From Erythrobacter sp. SG61-1L (GTDB lineage Bacteria; Pseudomonadota; Alphaproteobacteria; Sphingomonadales; Sphingomonadaceae), in NCBI RefSeq assembly GCF_001305965.1, contig NZ_JXQC01000003.1, positions 2,380,861 to 2,444,860 of the forward strand: 64,000 nucleotides of DNA. Direction: 5' to 3'. Within the stretch, counting starts at the first letter, position 1; each line of letters starts with the position of its first letter. The notes under the pieces were generated by a model, which worked only from the letters and a program-made list of their open reading frames with translations, was not told the origin of the DNA and did not search any database. The position numbers and the translations under genes are program-made. Shown piece after piece: positions 43,697 to 53,665 of the stretch.

Positions 43697-44196
43697 CCCC
43701 GCACCTTGCAGCAATAGCACGTTGCAAGCCTCCAATCCGGAGGGCGGCATGTCGACTGCCTTTCCTCCCTTGTTCGCTTTGAACAACGCGGCCGGTGCGG
43801 GTGTGTGTCTGTTTGGGGGCGTCACCCCTTGGCAAAGCCGCTTGCGCCAGATGCGGTTACCGGATGTGCGGATTCACCGGCCGCCCCCGATCCTGCCCCC
43901 TCTTGCGGGCAGGCCATCCGGGGCGTGCACGCAGAACCGCCAGTGGCGCGGGATCATCACCCGCGAGAAAGGGATGCCCGGCTGCGAGCCCGCGGGCGCC
44001 TTTTCCGGCCGGTCACCGATCGGGTTGAGCCAGGTGCATGGTGGATGCCCCCGGCCCTTCGCTATCCTTCCGCCCGCTCCCTGCACGCGCCATTCCTGAC
44101 GCCGTGCCGGCCGCGCGATTGGTTTGTTTGCACTATGATGGCCAAAGGTCCGGGTTCGCCGCCGGATGGATTTGCGTAGCTGCCCGATCCTACCCT
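43697..44196. other. Transcribed-looking stretch without a recognisable gene
   Basis: Downstream of the regulated promoter are a 6-bp dyad CTTGCA/TGCAAG and a CTCC/GGAG dyad, then GGAGGGCGGC just before an ATG at 43749. The open frame from that ATG (about 116 codons) has rare Cys/Trp/Arg-rich composition, no family resemblance and poor codon usage. Other frames are no better. It may be a decayed gene, a leader-type region or an untranslated RNA. tmRNA, RNase P RNA and SRP RNA signatures were looked for by eye and not found. Confidence 0.4.
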
Positions 44197-44269
44197 TCGT
44201 CATCCCCGCGAAGGCGGGGATCCAGTTCGACGGTTGCCGCTGGATTCCCGCCTTCGCGGGAATGACGAA
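44197..44269. repeat. Dispersed palindromic repeat, TCGTCATTCCCGCG family, copy 2
   Basis: TCGTCATCCCCGCGAAGGCGGG and CCCGCCTTCGCGGGAATGACGA arms around TCCAGTTCGACGG. Nearly the same as the copy at 43463, in which CAG replaces AAG. Confidence 0.75.
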
Positions 44270-44298
44270 TTAGGGGGAGCGCCCAATCACGCAACACC

Positions 44299-44409
44299 CG
44301 CTCATCCTGAGCTTGTCGAAGGGCACGGGATGCGTGTTGGACTTGGTCCCTGTGCGGGTCCGGCTGGGCAAATGTTCCGCGTATCCTTCGACAGGCTCAG
44401 GATGGGCGG
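44299..44409. repeat. Inverted pair of CTGAGCTTGTCGAAGG repeats
   Basis: CGCTCATCCTGAGCTTGTCGAAGG (44299-44322; 24 bases, given here as two halves CGCTCATCCTGA and GCTTGTCGAAGG) faces its inverted partner CCTTCGACAGGCTCAGGATG at 44385-44404. A third copy lies at 22561. Located just beyond the 3' end of the L,D-transpeptidase gene. Confidence 0.65.
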
Positions 44410-44452
44410 AAGTTGGAGGAATTTACCCGGAAATCCGGAAGTGGGCCGCAGA

Positions 44453-45793
44453 TCAGATCTGCAGATCGTCCACGATCTCCACCACTTCCTCGTCCGTCTT
44501 GCGGGCACGGTTGGAGACACGGGGCTGGTCGAAGCTGGCCAGCACGGGCGCGTCGCGGCCGTAGATGTCGTTGAAGGTGGTCAGCTGGCCGTTGATGTCG
44601 CGGCCCATGGTGAAATAGGTGATGTAGACCGGGAAGGTCTTCTGCAGCGGCACCTTGGTATATTTGCCCGAGGCGGAAATGGCCGCGGCCTCTTCCTTCG
44701 TCGCGCCCTTGCCCAGCATCGCCATGGTGATGGCCAGAACCTGCGCCCCTTCGGTGCGGATGCAGCCGTGGCTGAGCGCGCGGTCTTCCTTGTCGAACAG
44801 GTGGCGCGAGGGGGTATCGTGCAGGAAGATCGCGTGTTCGTTCGGCATGTCGAGCTTCATCAGGCCGAGCGAATTGGTCGGCCCCGGCTGCTGCACCACA
44901 TTGACGAAGCCATTGGCGCCCTTGGTCACTGCATAGCCCTGCGCACGGGCCGATGCCGGGTTGGCCAGCAGGCGTGCGCCCAGCCCTTCGCCCTTCACGA
45001 TGCTTTGCGGCACGGTCCAGGTGGGGTTGAAGATCACGCCTTCCACCACTTCGGCCAGCTGCGGCGTGGCCGTGCGGCCGGGCTTGCCCACGATGGTGCG
45101 ATAGGTACGGATGATCTTGTTGTTCACCGTCAGCCGCAATTGATATTCCGGCACGTTGGTGAGCAGATATTGCGAGCCGAGATCCTTCGCCAGCCAGCGC
45201 CAGCGATCCATATTGGCGCGGATCAGGGCGATGCGCGCCTTGTTGGCCTTTGGCGTCTCGGCCAGTGCCTGCTTCAGCGCGGCATAATCGGGCACACTGG
45301 GGGCCAGCTTGGCCACTACGCCGGCAATGTCACCGCTGGTCAGCGCCTCGGCCATGACATTGCGCGTGGGCAGCACATCGGGATCGGGATCGACCACGAA
45401 CCACTGCTTGCGCGCTTCCATCGGGGTGCGCCCGTCGCGCAGATCCTCGATCAGCCAGGAAAAGCTGCGGGTGGCCTGTTCGTTCAGCGCATCGCCTTCG
45501 CCCTCGGCAATGGCGGCGGCAAGGCCCTGCATCTGGTAATCGGAGGAGAACAGCCCTTCCGATCCGATCCCTTCGATCAGCGAGAGCAGCGCGTCGGCAT
45601 CGGCCTTGCTCCACTGCATCGGGGCATCGGCATCGGACAGCAGTTCCGGCTGGGGCGGGACGACAGGCAGAGGCTGCACGGCGGGTTGAGCGGCAGATGC
45701 GGCATCGCCTGCGCCAGGCTGAGCGGCGACGGCAGCCGGAACCGCCACAACCGCAACACCCAGAAGAACACGCATGCGCATCGAAACCGTCAT
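44453..45793 (-). CDS. L,D-transpeptidase, YcbB/LdtD-like
   Basis: 446 residues from the ATG at 45793. Signal peptide (about 1-24, cleavage near VAAQP), then a scaffold domain with ADALLSLIEGIGSEGLFSSDYQ, then the YkuD catalytic domain (about 230-400). Active-site motif is HDTPSRHLFDKEDRALSHGCIR with the nucleophile Cys in SHGC. YcbB-type enzymes make 3-3 peptidoglycan cross-links in the periplasm. No clear C-terminal peptidoglycan-binding domain. The final residues (RKTDEEVVEIVDDL) are acidic. Confidence 0.92.
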   Translation of the reverse strand: MTVSMRMRVLLGVAVVAVPAAVAAQPGAGDAASAAQPAVQPLPVVPPQPELLSDADAPMQWSKADADALLSLIEGIGSEGLFSSDYQMQGLAAAIAEGEGDALNEQATRSFSWLIEDLRDGRTPMEARKQWFVVDPDPDVLPTRNVMAEALTSGDIAGVVAKLAPSVPDYAALKQALAETPKANKARIALIRANMDRWRWLAKDLGSQYLLTNVPEYQLRLTVNNKIIRTYRTIVGKPGRTATPQLAEVVEGVIFNPTWTVPQSIVKGEGLGARLLANPASARAQGYAVTKGANGFVNVVQQPGPTNSLGLMKLDMPNEHAIFLHDTPSRHLFDKEDRALSHGCIRTEGAQVLAITMAMLGKGATKEEAAAISASGKYTKVPLQKTFPVYITYFTMGRDINGQLTTFNDIYGRDAPVLASFDQPRVSNRARKTDEEVVEIVDDLQI

Positions 45794-45937
45794 CTGAAAC
45801 CTAGCCCTGTCAGTGGTCCGAACCCGGTTCGGACATGTTTCATAATATTTCACTCACGCTTCCAACAAAAGCGCTGTCTGTAATCTGAACCGCAATTCGG
45901 CGTGACGGCGGCCCGGCGCCCGCCTATGCGCCCGCCC

Positions 45938-46834
45938 ATGAGCCACACCGATCCCCACCGCCATTCGCTGGCGCCCTTCGTGGCGATCGCCGTTTCCATC
46001 GCCTTTTATTCGGTGATGGACGGGGCAATGAAATTCGCCTCGCTGGCGCTGGGGGCCTATAGCGCCACATTCTGGCGCAATGCGCTGGGCGCGGCAATCG
46101 TCCTGCCGATGTGGCTGCGCGAAGGGGCGCACCGGCCGGGCTGGCCGCAGATAAAGCTGCACCTGATGCGCGGTACGGTTTCCGCAGGCGTTGCAACCAC
46201 CTTCTTCTATGGCCTCATCCGCCTGCCGCTGGCCGAAGCCATTGCCATTTCCTTCATCGCCCCGCTGATCGCCCTGTTCCTGGCCGCACTGCTGCTGAAG
46301 GAGAAGGTCGGCAAACAGGCCATCGGCGCTTCCGTGCTGGGGCTGGTGGGCGTGCTGGTGATCGCGGTGGGCCGCACGGGCGAGGCCAATGCCCATCCCG
46401 AGGCTTCGCTGGGCGTGGCCGCCGTGCTGGTTTCTGCCTGCCTCTATGCCTGGAACCTGGTGCTGCAACGCCAGCAGGCATTGCTGTCCAAACCCGCCGA
46501 AGTGGCCCTGTTCCAGAGCCTTGTGGCGGCCCTTGTCCTGTCTTTCGCCGCGCCCTGGCTGCTGGTGATGCCTGACGCGGAAAGCTGGATCAGCCTGGGC
46601 GTCAGCGCGCTGATGGCGGTGATTGCGCTGATGCTGGGCAGCTGGGCCTATGGCCGGGCGGAAACGCAGGCGCTGGTGCCGTTCGAATATACCGCCTTCC
46701 TGTGGGCAGCCCTGTTCGGCTGGATCGCCTTTGGCGAGAAAGTGACCCTGCCCACCGTGCTGGGCGCGGTGCTGATCGTGGCCGGGTGCTGGATCGCCGC
46801 GCCAAGGAAGCGGACGGAGCAGACCGCGCTTTAG
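45938..46834 (+). CDS. EamA/DMT family transporter
   Basis: 298 residues from the ATG at 45938. Ten predicted helices in two EamA halves (about 12-137 and 155-290). Features include YSVMDGAMKFASLALGAY, TFFYGLIRLPLAEAIAISFI and LVPFEYTAFLWAALFGWIAF, typical of drug/metabolite transporters of the 10-TMS group. Substrate unknown. It is divergent from the L,D-transpeptidase. The stop overlaps the stop end of a small minus-strand ORF by 4 bases. Confidence 0.9.
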   Translation: MSHTDPHRHSLAPFVAIAVSIAFYSVMDGAMKFASLALGAYSATFWRNALGAAIVLPMWLREGAHRPGWPQIKLHLMRGTVSAGVATTFFYGLIRLPLAEAIAISFIAPLIALFLAALLLKEKVGKQAIGASVLGLVGVLVIAVGRTGEANAHPEASLGVAAVLVSACLYAWNLVLQRQQALLSKPAEVALFQSLVAALVLSFAAPWLLVMPDAESWISLGVSALMAVIALMLGSWAYGRAETQALVPFEYTAFLWAALFGWIAFGEKVTLPTVLGAVLIVAGCWIAAPRKRTEQTAL

Positions 46835-47004
46835 GCGGCCTCGTCAGCGGCCTGACTGGCCTGCGCGGCAGGCTCTTCCGCGCTGAACAGATCGAGCAGG
46901 AAACCAAGCCCCGCACCCGCACAGGCGGCCAGCACCAGTGCCACGGCCATCGCCAGCACGCGCAGCGGCTCCACGCCGCGATTCGAGTTTCCCTGTCCAG
47001 GCAT
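46831..47004 (-). CDS. Predicted 57-residue single-helix membrane protein
   Basis: From the ATG at 47004: a short basic start, one strong helix (about 13-34, RVLAMAVALVLAACAGAGLGFL) shown here in words as Ala/Leu/Gly-rich with one Cys, then an Asp/Glu/Ala tail. An alternative start at 47058 would add 18 residues. A lipobox-like LAACAG is present, but the cysteine lies late, so a lipoprotein is only possible. It faces the divergently oriented acnA. Confidence 0.45.
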   Translation of the reverse strand: MPGQGNSNRGVEPLRVLAMAVALVLAACAGAGLGFLLDLFSAEEPAAQASQAADEAA

Positions 47005-47206
47005 GCCACGCCCGATAGCGTGGCTGTTGCACGGCGCCAACGATTCGCCACAGGCCATGAAAAAGCGCTTTCCCGGCGCGCTATTTGAAGGGCCGAACCC
47101 TTGACCTTCCGGGGCAAAACGCGCAGGTGCCGGGCGACTCCCCGCCCTTCGCACCTGCAGCGCCGGGCGGGCTCCGCAATTCGGAAACAAGAGGACGGCG
47201 CAACAG

Positions 47207-49879
<2,673 letters not shown>

Positions 49880-49932
49880 TCCGCGCCAGTACGGCACAGT
49901 CCGGCCCCTGTCCGGCACTGCCGAAATCGAAC

Positions 49933-49960
49933 AGGCCCCGCAGCGATGCGGGGCCTTTTT
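49933..49960 (+). terminator. Rho-independent terminator of acnA
   Basis: A perfect 10-bp stem AGGCCCCGCA / TGCGGGGCCT with GCGA tetraloop runs into TTTTT. Confidence 0.92.
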
Positions 49961-49990
49961 CGTTGGAGCGTGACCGCCTCGGTCCCTTCC

Positions 49991-50083
49991 CGTCATTGCG
50001 AGCGGCGCAGCCGCGCGGCAATCCAGAGCACGGCACGTTTCGCCCTGGATTGCCGCGGGACCTTCAGCCCCTCGCAATGACGA
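49991..50083. repeat. Dispersed palindromic repeat, CGTCATTGCGAG family, copy 4
   Basis: A 93-base element with CGTCATTGCGAGCGGC and CCTCGCAATGACG-type ends and inner GGCAATCCAG / CTGGATTGCC arms. It lies between acnA and the DUF6644 pair. The remaining bases to 50329 hold an FNR-type box and no gene. Confidence 0.8.
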
Positions 50084-50166
50084 GGCAATCAACGCCAGCC
50101 CGACCTCAACGGCGGTTTGTTCCCGCCCCGGTTCCCCCTGTCCCTTTCAGGTTCACGTCAGCCCAG

Positions 50167-50180
50167 TTGATCCAGGTCAA
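50167..50180. promoter_or_regulatory. FNR/FixK-type binding site upstream of the DUF6644 pair
   Basis: TTGATCCAGGTCAA matches the TTGAY-N4-RTCAA consensus of the Crp/Fnr superfamily exactly. It lies 150 bp before the first DUF6644 start. It predicts oxygen- or NO-responsive control, but no regulator gene is in the window. Confidence 0.65.
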
Positions 50181-50329
50181 TGGCGGACGAAGTCAACTAA
50201 GCCATCAGGAAGGCTTGGATGGGACGAGCGCCGCGAAGCCCAAAAGGACTCGCGGAGCTTGAGTGACAGGAACAACCGGACAGGGTCGCGCCGCCATGCG
50301 CCTGCCGGATACAGGGGAGGTTGTAACCC

Positions 50330-50872
50330 ATGTCGATTGGCGAATTTCTATTCCAGATGACGGAGGCGATCAGACAGACGCCAATCGTCGAATTCTCGCT
50401 CTGGGTCTCCGACTGGCCCTTCGCACTTTGGCTGCAGAGCCACTTCCTGGCGATTCCGAGCTTCCAGACCCTGCACATCCTCGCAATCGCGGTGCTGTTC
50501 GGCTCCACGCTGATGCTCAACCTCAGGGTTCTGGGCGTTAGCGGCAAGGACCAGACCCTGCCGCAGATATTCAATCGCTATCAGCCCTGGATCAAGGGCG
50601 GCGCACTGGTGCTGATCACCACGGGCATCATCCTGCTGATCAGCGAACCGGTCCGCAACATGGTCAACCCGATCTTCTGGATCAAGATGGGCGCCCTGCT
50701 GGTCACCATCGTCGTCAGCTTCTGGTACCAGGCGGCCGTGCGCGGCCGGATGGACAAGTGGGACGTCACGCCGGACGGCCAGGGTTCGATCAAGGCCGGG
50801 GCCGTCGCGCTGATCGTGCTGTGGATGCTCGTCATGGTCGGTGGTCGCTGGATCGCCTACGCGCCGGTTTGA
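50330..50872 (+). CDS. DUF6644-like multi-helix membrane protein, first of a tandem pair
   Basis: 180 residues from the ATG at 50330, with GGGGAGG 9 bases upstream. Four or five helices: around 42-66, 88-108, 115-135 and 155-175. The signature FQTLHILAIAVLFGSTLMLN with H49, followed by R66 and LG, recurs in the next protein. The conserved intramembrane His and following Arg suggest a haem or ion site (inference). Weakly related to the downstream gene, so the pair may form a heterodimer. Function unknown. Confidence 0.8.
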   Translation: MSIGEFLFQMTEAIRQTPIVEFSLWVSDWPFALWLQSHFLAIPSFQTLHILAIAVLFGSTLMLNLRVLGVSGKDQTLPQIFNRYQPWIKGGALVLITTGIILLISEPVRNMVNPIFWIKMGALLVTIVVSFWYQAAVRGRMDKWDVTPDGQGSIKAGAVALIVLWMLVMVGGRWIAYAPV

Positions 50873-50888
50873 GGGGGGAGAAACAACA

Positions 50889-51392
50889 ATGGCAAATTCT
50901 ATCTGGGCCAGCCTCGAACAGTCGGGCATCGGCACTACCATCGCCAGCAATGAATGGATGTTCCCGACCATCGAGACCATTCACGTCTTCGCGCTGGTCA
51001 CCGTTATCGGCGCCATCGCCATCATGGACATGCGCCTGCTGGGCATCACGTCGAAGAATCGCAGCGTGAAGGCGGTGGAAAACGACACGATCCCCGTCAC
51101 CTGGATCGGCTTCTCGGTGGCCGTGGTCACCGGCCTGCTGCTGTTCGTCAGCAAGGCCACCACTTACATGGCCAACCCCTATTTCCTCTGGAAGATGGGC
51201 CTGATGGCCGTGGCCGGCGTCAACATGGCGATCTTCCACCGCGTCATTTCCAAGGGCGTGGATGAATGGGGCCAGCCCGGCGGGACCATTCCCGGCGCGG
51301 CCAAGCTTTCGGGCGCGCTGTCGCTCGGCATCTGGCTGATCATCCCCTTCTGCGGGCGCGTGATCGGCTTCACCCTGGGCGTCTATTACTAA
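50889..51392 (+). CDS. DUF6644-like multi-helix membrane protein, second of a tandem pair
   Basis: 167 residues from the ATG at 50889, with a GGGGGGAGAAA ribosome site and only 16 bases after the first gene's stop. Helices at about 30-52, 72-90, 97-117 and 140-165. It shares the TIHVF...MRLLG block (H32, R49) with its neighbour (TLHIL...LRVLG), so the two derive from a duplication. An intercalated GGTIPGAAKLSG loop differs. A strong terminator follows. Confidence 0.8.
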   Translation: MANSIWASLEQSGIGTTIASNEWMFPTIETIHVFALVTVIGAIAIMDMRLLGITSKNRSVKAVENDTIPVTWIGFSVAVVTGLLLFVSKATTYMANPYFLWKMGLMAVAGVNMAIFHRVISKGVDEWGQPGGTIPGAAKLSGALSLGIWLIIPFCGRVIGFTLGVYY

Positions 51393-51443
51393 GCGCCAAA
51401 GGCCAACGAGGTCACCCCGGCGAGCGCCCAACTCGCCGAAAGG

Positions 51444-51483
51444 GCCGGCCCGGTGCAGTAGGCCGCACCGGGCCGGCTTTTTT
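51444..51483 (+). terminator. Strong rho-independent terminator after the DUF6644 pair
   Basis: A perfect 13-bp stem GCCGGCCCGGTGC / GCACCGGGCCGGC with an 8-base loop is followed by TTTTTT. Confidence 0.95.
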
Positions 51484-51550
51484 CTGTTCAGCGCGGATTT
51501 AGCACACGGCAGGCAGGCTCCTTTCCAATCCGACGATTGGGAGACTGCCA

Positions 51551-52102
51551 ATGCCCCGCCTGCCGATTGCCATGCTGGCCCCCATTGTGCTGGGCGCTCT
51601 GCTGGCCGCCCCGGCCGCAGCGAGCGAGCCTGCAATCCCCCAGACCAACCCCCAGGTCGACTATGACGGGTTCGTCCAACTGACCGGCGATCTGGCCGCG
51701 ATCCGTCAGGCCCACCTCTTGCCTTGGGAAGAGTTTTTGCAGCGCATCGCACAGGAAGGGGCCTTGCTGCTCGATTCCCGATCCCCCGCAGCCTTTGCCC
51801 GCGGCCATATCGAAGGGGCAGTGAACCTGCCCTTCTCCGACTTCACGGATGAGGCACTAGCGGCCGCCATTGGGCCGGACCGGACCCGGCCGATCTATAT
51901 CTATTGCAACAACAATTTCACCGATAACCGCCCGCCCGTACCGGCCAAGCGCCCACCGCTGGCGCTGAACATCCCGACCTTCATCAACCTGCACGGTTAT
52001 GGCTACACCAATGTGTGGGAACTGGCGGACCTGCTGGAAACGGCGGATGTCCCATGGGTTTCCACGCCGCTGGCCGCGAATGGCATTGCCACGCGCGACT
52101 GA
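51551..52102 (+). CDS. Secreted rhodanese-like domain protein
   Basis: 183 residues. Signal peptide about 1-24 (cleavage near AAASEPA). A single rhodanese domain follows, with LLLDSRSPAAFARGHIEGAV (the CDC25-like first motif) and an active-site loop IYIYCNNNF whose Cys is retained. The loop CNNNFTDNR is unusual compared with CxxGxR rhodaneses, so sulfur transfer is uncertain. Periplasmic localisation is expected. The upstream 158 bp hold the terminator of the preceding pair. Confidence 0.82.
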   Translation: MPRLPIAMLAPIVLGALLAAPAAASEPAIPQTNPQVDYDGFVQLTGDLAAIRQAHLLPWEEFLQRIAQEGALLLDSRSPAAFARGHIEGAVNLPFSDFTDEALAAAIGPDRTRPIYIYCNNNFTDNRPPVPAKRPPLALNIPTFINLHGYGYTNVWELADLLETADVPWVSTPLAANGIATRD

Positions 52103-52215
52103 GCCGGACCCCGAACAGGTAGGGGCGGCCCTTGCGGACCGCCCCTGCATCCCCCCGGATGTTTGCCCTGCCTCCGAAGAGGGCGACCCGAAGACTGGGC
52201 TCGAACGCGCAGCCC

Positions 52216-53412
52216 TCAGGCGGCGCGCTTTTCCTTGTTCTTGTCCTTGCCGAAACGACGCCGGCCGAACACCGCAGCAGCGCCTGCGCCGAACAGCAGC
52301 AGCATCGGCGGGGCAGGCACCTGAGTGCCGCTGCTCGTGCTGGTGCTGGTCGAACCGCTGGTGGAGCCAGACGTGCTCGACGAGGTCGAGGAACTGGTGG
52401 AGCTGCTGGTCGAGGACGAGGTCGAGCTCGACGAAGTGCTGCTGCTGATATTGCCCGAGCTGGTGCTGGTGGAGCTGCTGCCCGAGGACGAACCCGAAGA
52501 GCTGGAAGACGAGCTACCCGAGCTGGAACCGCTGGAGGAACCCGAGGAACTGCCGGAGCTCGACCCGCTCGAAGACCCGGACGAACTGCCCGAGCTGGAG
52601 CCGCTCGACCCGCTGGAGCCGTTCGAACTGCCGCAATGCTTGTGGCAAGGGTAACCCGAGCTGGAGCCGCCGCTGGAACCCGAAGAGCTCGACGAACTGG
52701 AAGAGCTGGACGAGGACGACGACGAAGAACTGGACGAGCTGGAGGAAGACGAACCGCCGGAGCTGCTGGTGGTCGTGCTGGTGATACCGCCCGAACTGGT
52801 AGTGGTGGTGCTGCTCAGCCCCCCGGTGGAGGTCGAGGTCGAACCGCCGCTGGTGCTGGTGGAGCTGCCGCCGGTGGACGTGGAGCTACCTCCGGTTGAG
52901 GTTGAACTGCCACCCGTAGAGGTGGAGCTGCCCCCGCTCGACGTGCTGGTAGAGCCACCGCTGGTAGTAGTGGAGGTCACCACCACGCTGCCGCCGGAAG
53001 AGCCGCCGCCGAAGAAGCCCCCGAAGAAGCCGCCGCCGAAACCGCCGAACCCACCCGAGCCGCCGATCACGGTAACACCGCCGCCGCTCGACCCGCTTAC
53101 CGGCGGAAGCGCCGGAAGGGGCTGCGGCAGCGGAACCGGCATCATGGCGATCTGCGGGGTGCAGTCGGGGCCGCCCTGGCTGCAATCGTCCTCGATCACG
53201 CGGCGGATGCGCTTCACCACGCGCGGCTTTTCCGCAACGCGCTTGGCGGGCTTCTGCTTCACGTATTTCGGAGCCGTCTTGACTGCCTTCACCGACTTGT
53301 AAGTGGTGACATTCGCGGCCTGCGGCTCGGCGACATGCACCGCACCGCCGCCAAGCAGCGCGCCGCCAGCAGCGGCAGCAGACAATTTCGCGAGGGCCAT
53401 TCTTACCGACAT
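52216..53412 (-). CDS. Ser/Thr/Gly-rich secreted protein with PEP-CTERM-like C-terminal tail
   Basis: 398 residues. An N-terminal export-like segment (about 1-33) is followed by a basic Lys/Arg region (35-70), two cysteines (CSQGGPDC), Pro- and Gly/Phe-rich linkers, then about 230 residues of nearly pure Ser/Gly/Thr. Part has a GGSSTSTGGSSTST repeat, part GSSSGSSS. The tail VPAPPMLLLFGAGAAAVF then RRRF combines a P-rich box, a helix and an Arg cluster, the layout of PEP-CTERM sorting signals. A lone YPCHKHCGSS motif interrupts the Ser tract. Probably a surface or biofilm protein, glycosylated or disordered (inference). No relative recognised. Confidence 0.75.
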   Translation of the reverse strand: MSVRMALAKLSAAAAGGALLGGGAVHVAEPQAANVTTYKSVKAVKTAPKYVKQKPAKRVAEKPRVVKRIRRVIEDDCSQGGPDCTPQIAMMPVPLPQPLPALPPVSGSSGGGVTVIGGSGGFGGFGGGFFGGFFGGGSSGGSVVVTSTTTSGGSTSTSSGGSSTSTGGSSTSTGGSSTSTGGSSTSTSGGSTSTSTGGLSSTTTTSSGGITSTTTSSSGGSSSSSSSSSSSSSSSSSSSSSSSSGSSGGSSSGYPCHKHCGSSNGSSGSSGSSSGSSSGSSSGSSSGSSSGSSSGSSSGSSSSSSSGSSSGSSSTSTSSGNISSSTSSSSTSSSTSSSTSSSTSSSTSGSTSGSTSTSTSSGTQVPAPPMLLLFGAGAAAVFGRRRFGKDKNKEKRAA

Positions 53413-53557
53413 GGTCTCAAATCCTGTTCGCTTCAGGGAAGGCTTGAGCCGCGGGTACGACTCCCCCTTTCACCTCCCTGATCTGCGCAACAGGGCAGAC
53501 CACCTATTAACGGGCAATCACGTTAACCGTGTTTTCCCGCGCGAAAGGCGATTATTT

Positions 53558-53593
53558 TGGGACAGAAGCCGGCCTGCACGGCAAGATGTCCCA
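53558..53593. other. Inverted repeat upstream of the Ser-rich gene
   Basis: TGGGACA and TGTCCCA are perfect reverse complements 22 bases apart, in the 253-bp gap between ruvB and the Ser-rich gene. It may be an operator or leader hairpin. Two GTTAAC sites lie nearby but do not have CtrA spacing. Confidence 0.35.
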
Positions 53594-53665
53594 CTATGGG
53601 ACCGAAAGCCATTCCACAGTTGCGGAAAAGGTTAACACTTTCGGCAGGATAGTTGCCGCACCGGT

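Noticed and set aside
43668-44099. A 143-codon frame downstream of the strong promoter as a real protein
   Set aside because: It begins upstream of the promoter's transcription start, and its composition (many Cys, Pro, Arg) and lack of any motif argue against it. The shorter reading from 43749 is kept only as an open question.
43697-44196. tmRNA, RNase P RNA or SRP RNA gene
   Set aside because: No tag-peptide coding, no tRNA-like acceptor, no conserved P4 or GGAAGCAG-type core could be found by eye.
52216-53300. DNA-level tandem repeat expansion behind the Ser/Gly tract
   Set aside because: Codons for Ser and Gly vary along the tract, so it is a selected protein composition rather than a simple satellite repeat.
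53500-53640. CtrA boxes (TTAA-N7-TTAA) near the ruvB/Ser-rich gap
   Set aside because: The two TTAAC sites are spaced 12 or more bases apart, not 7.
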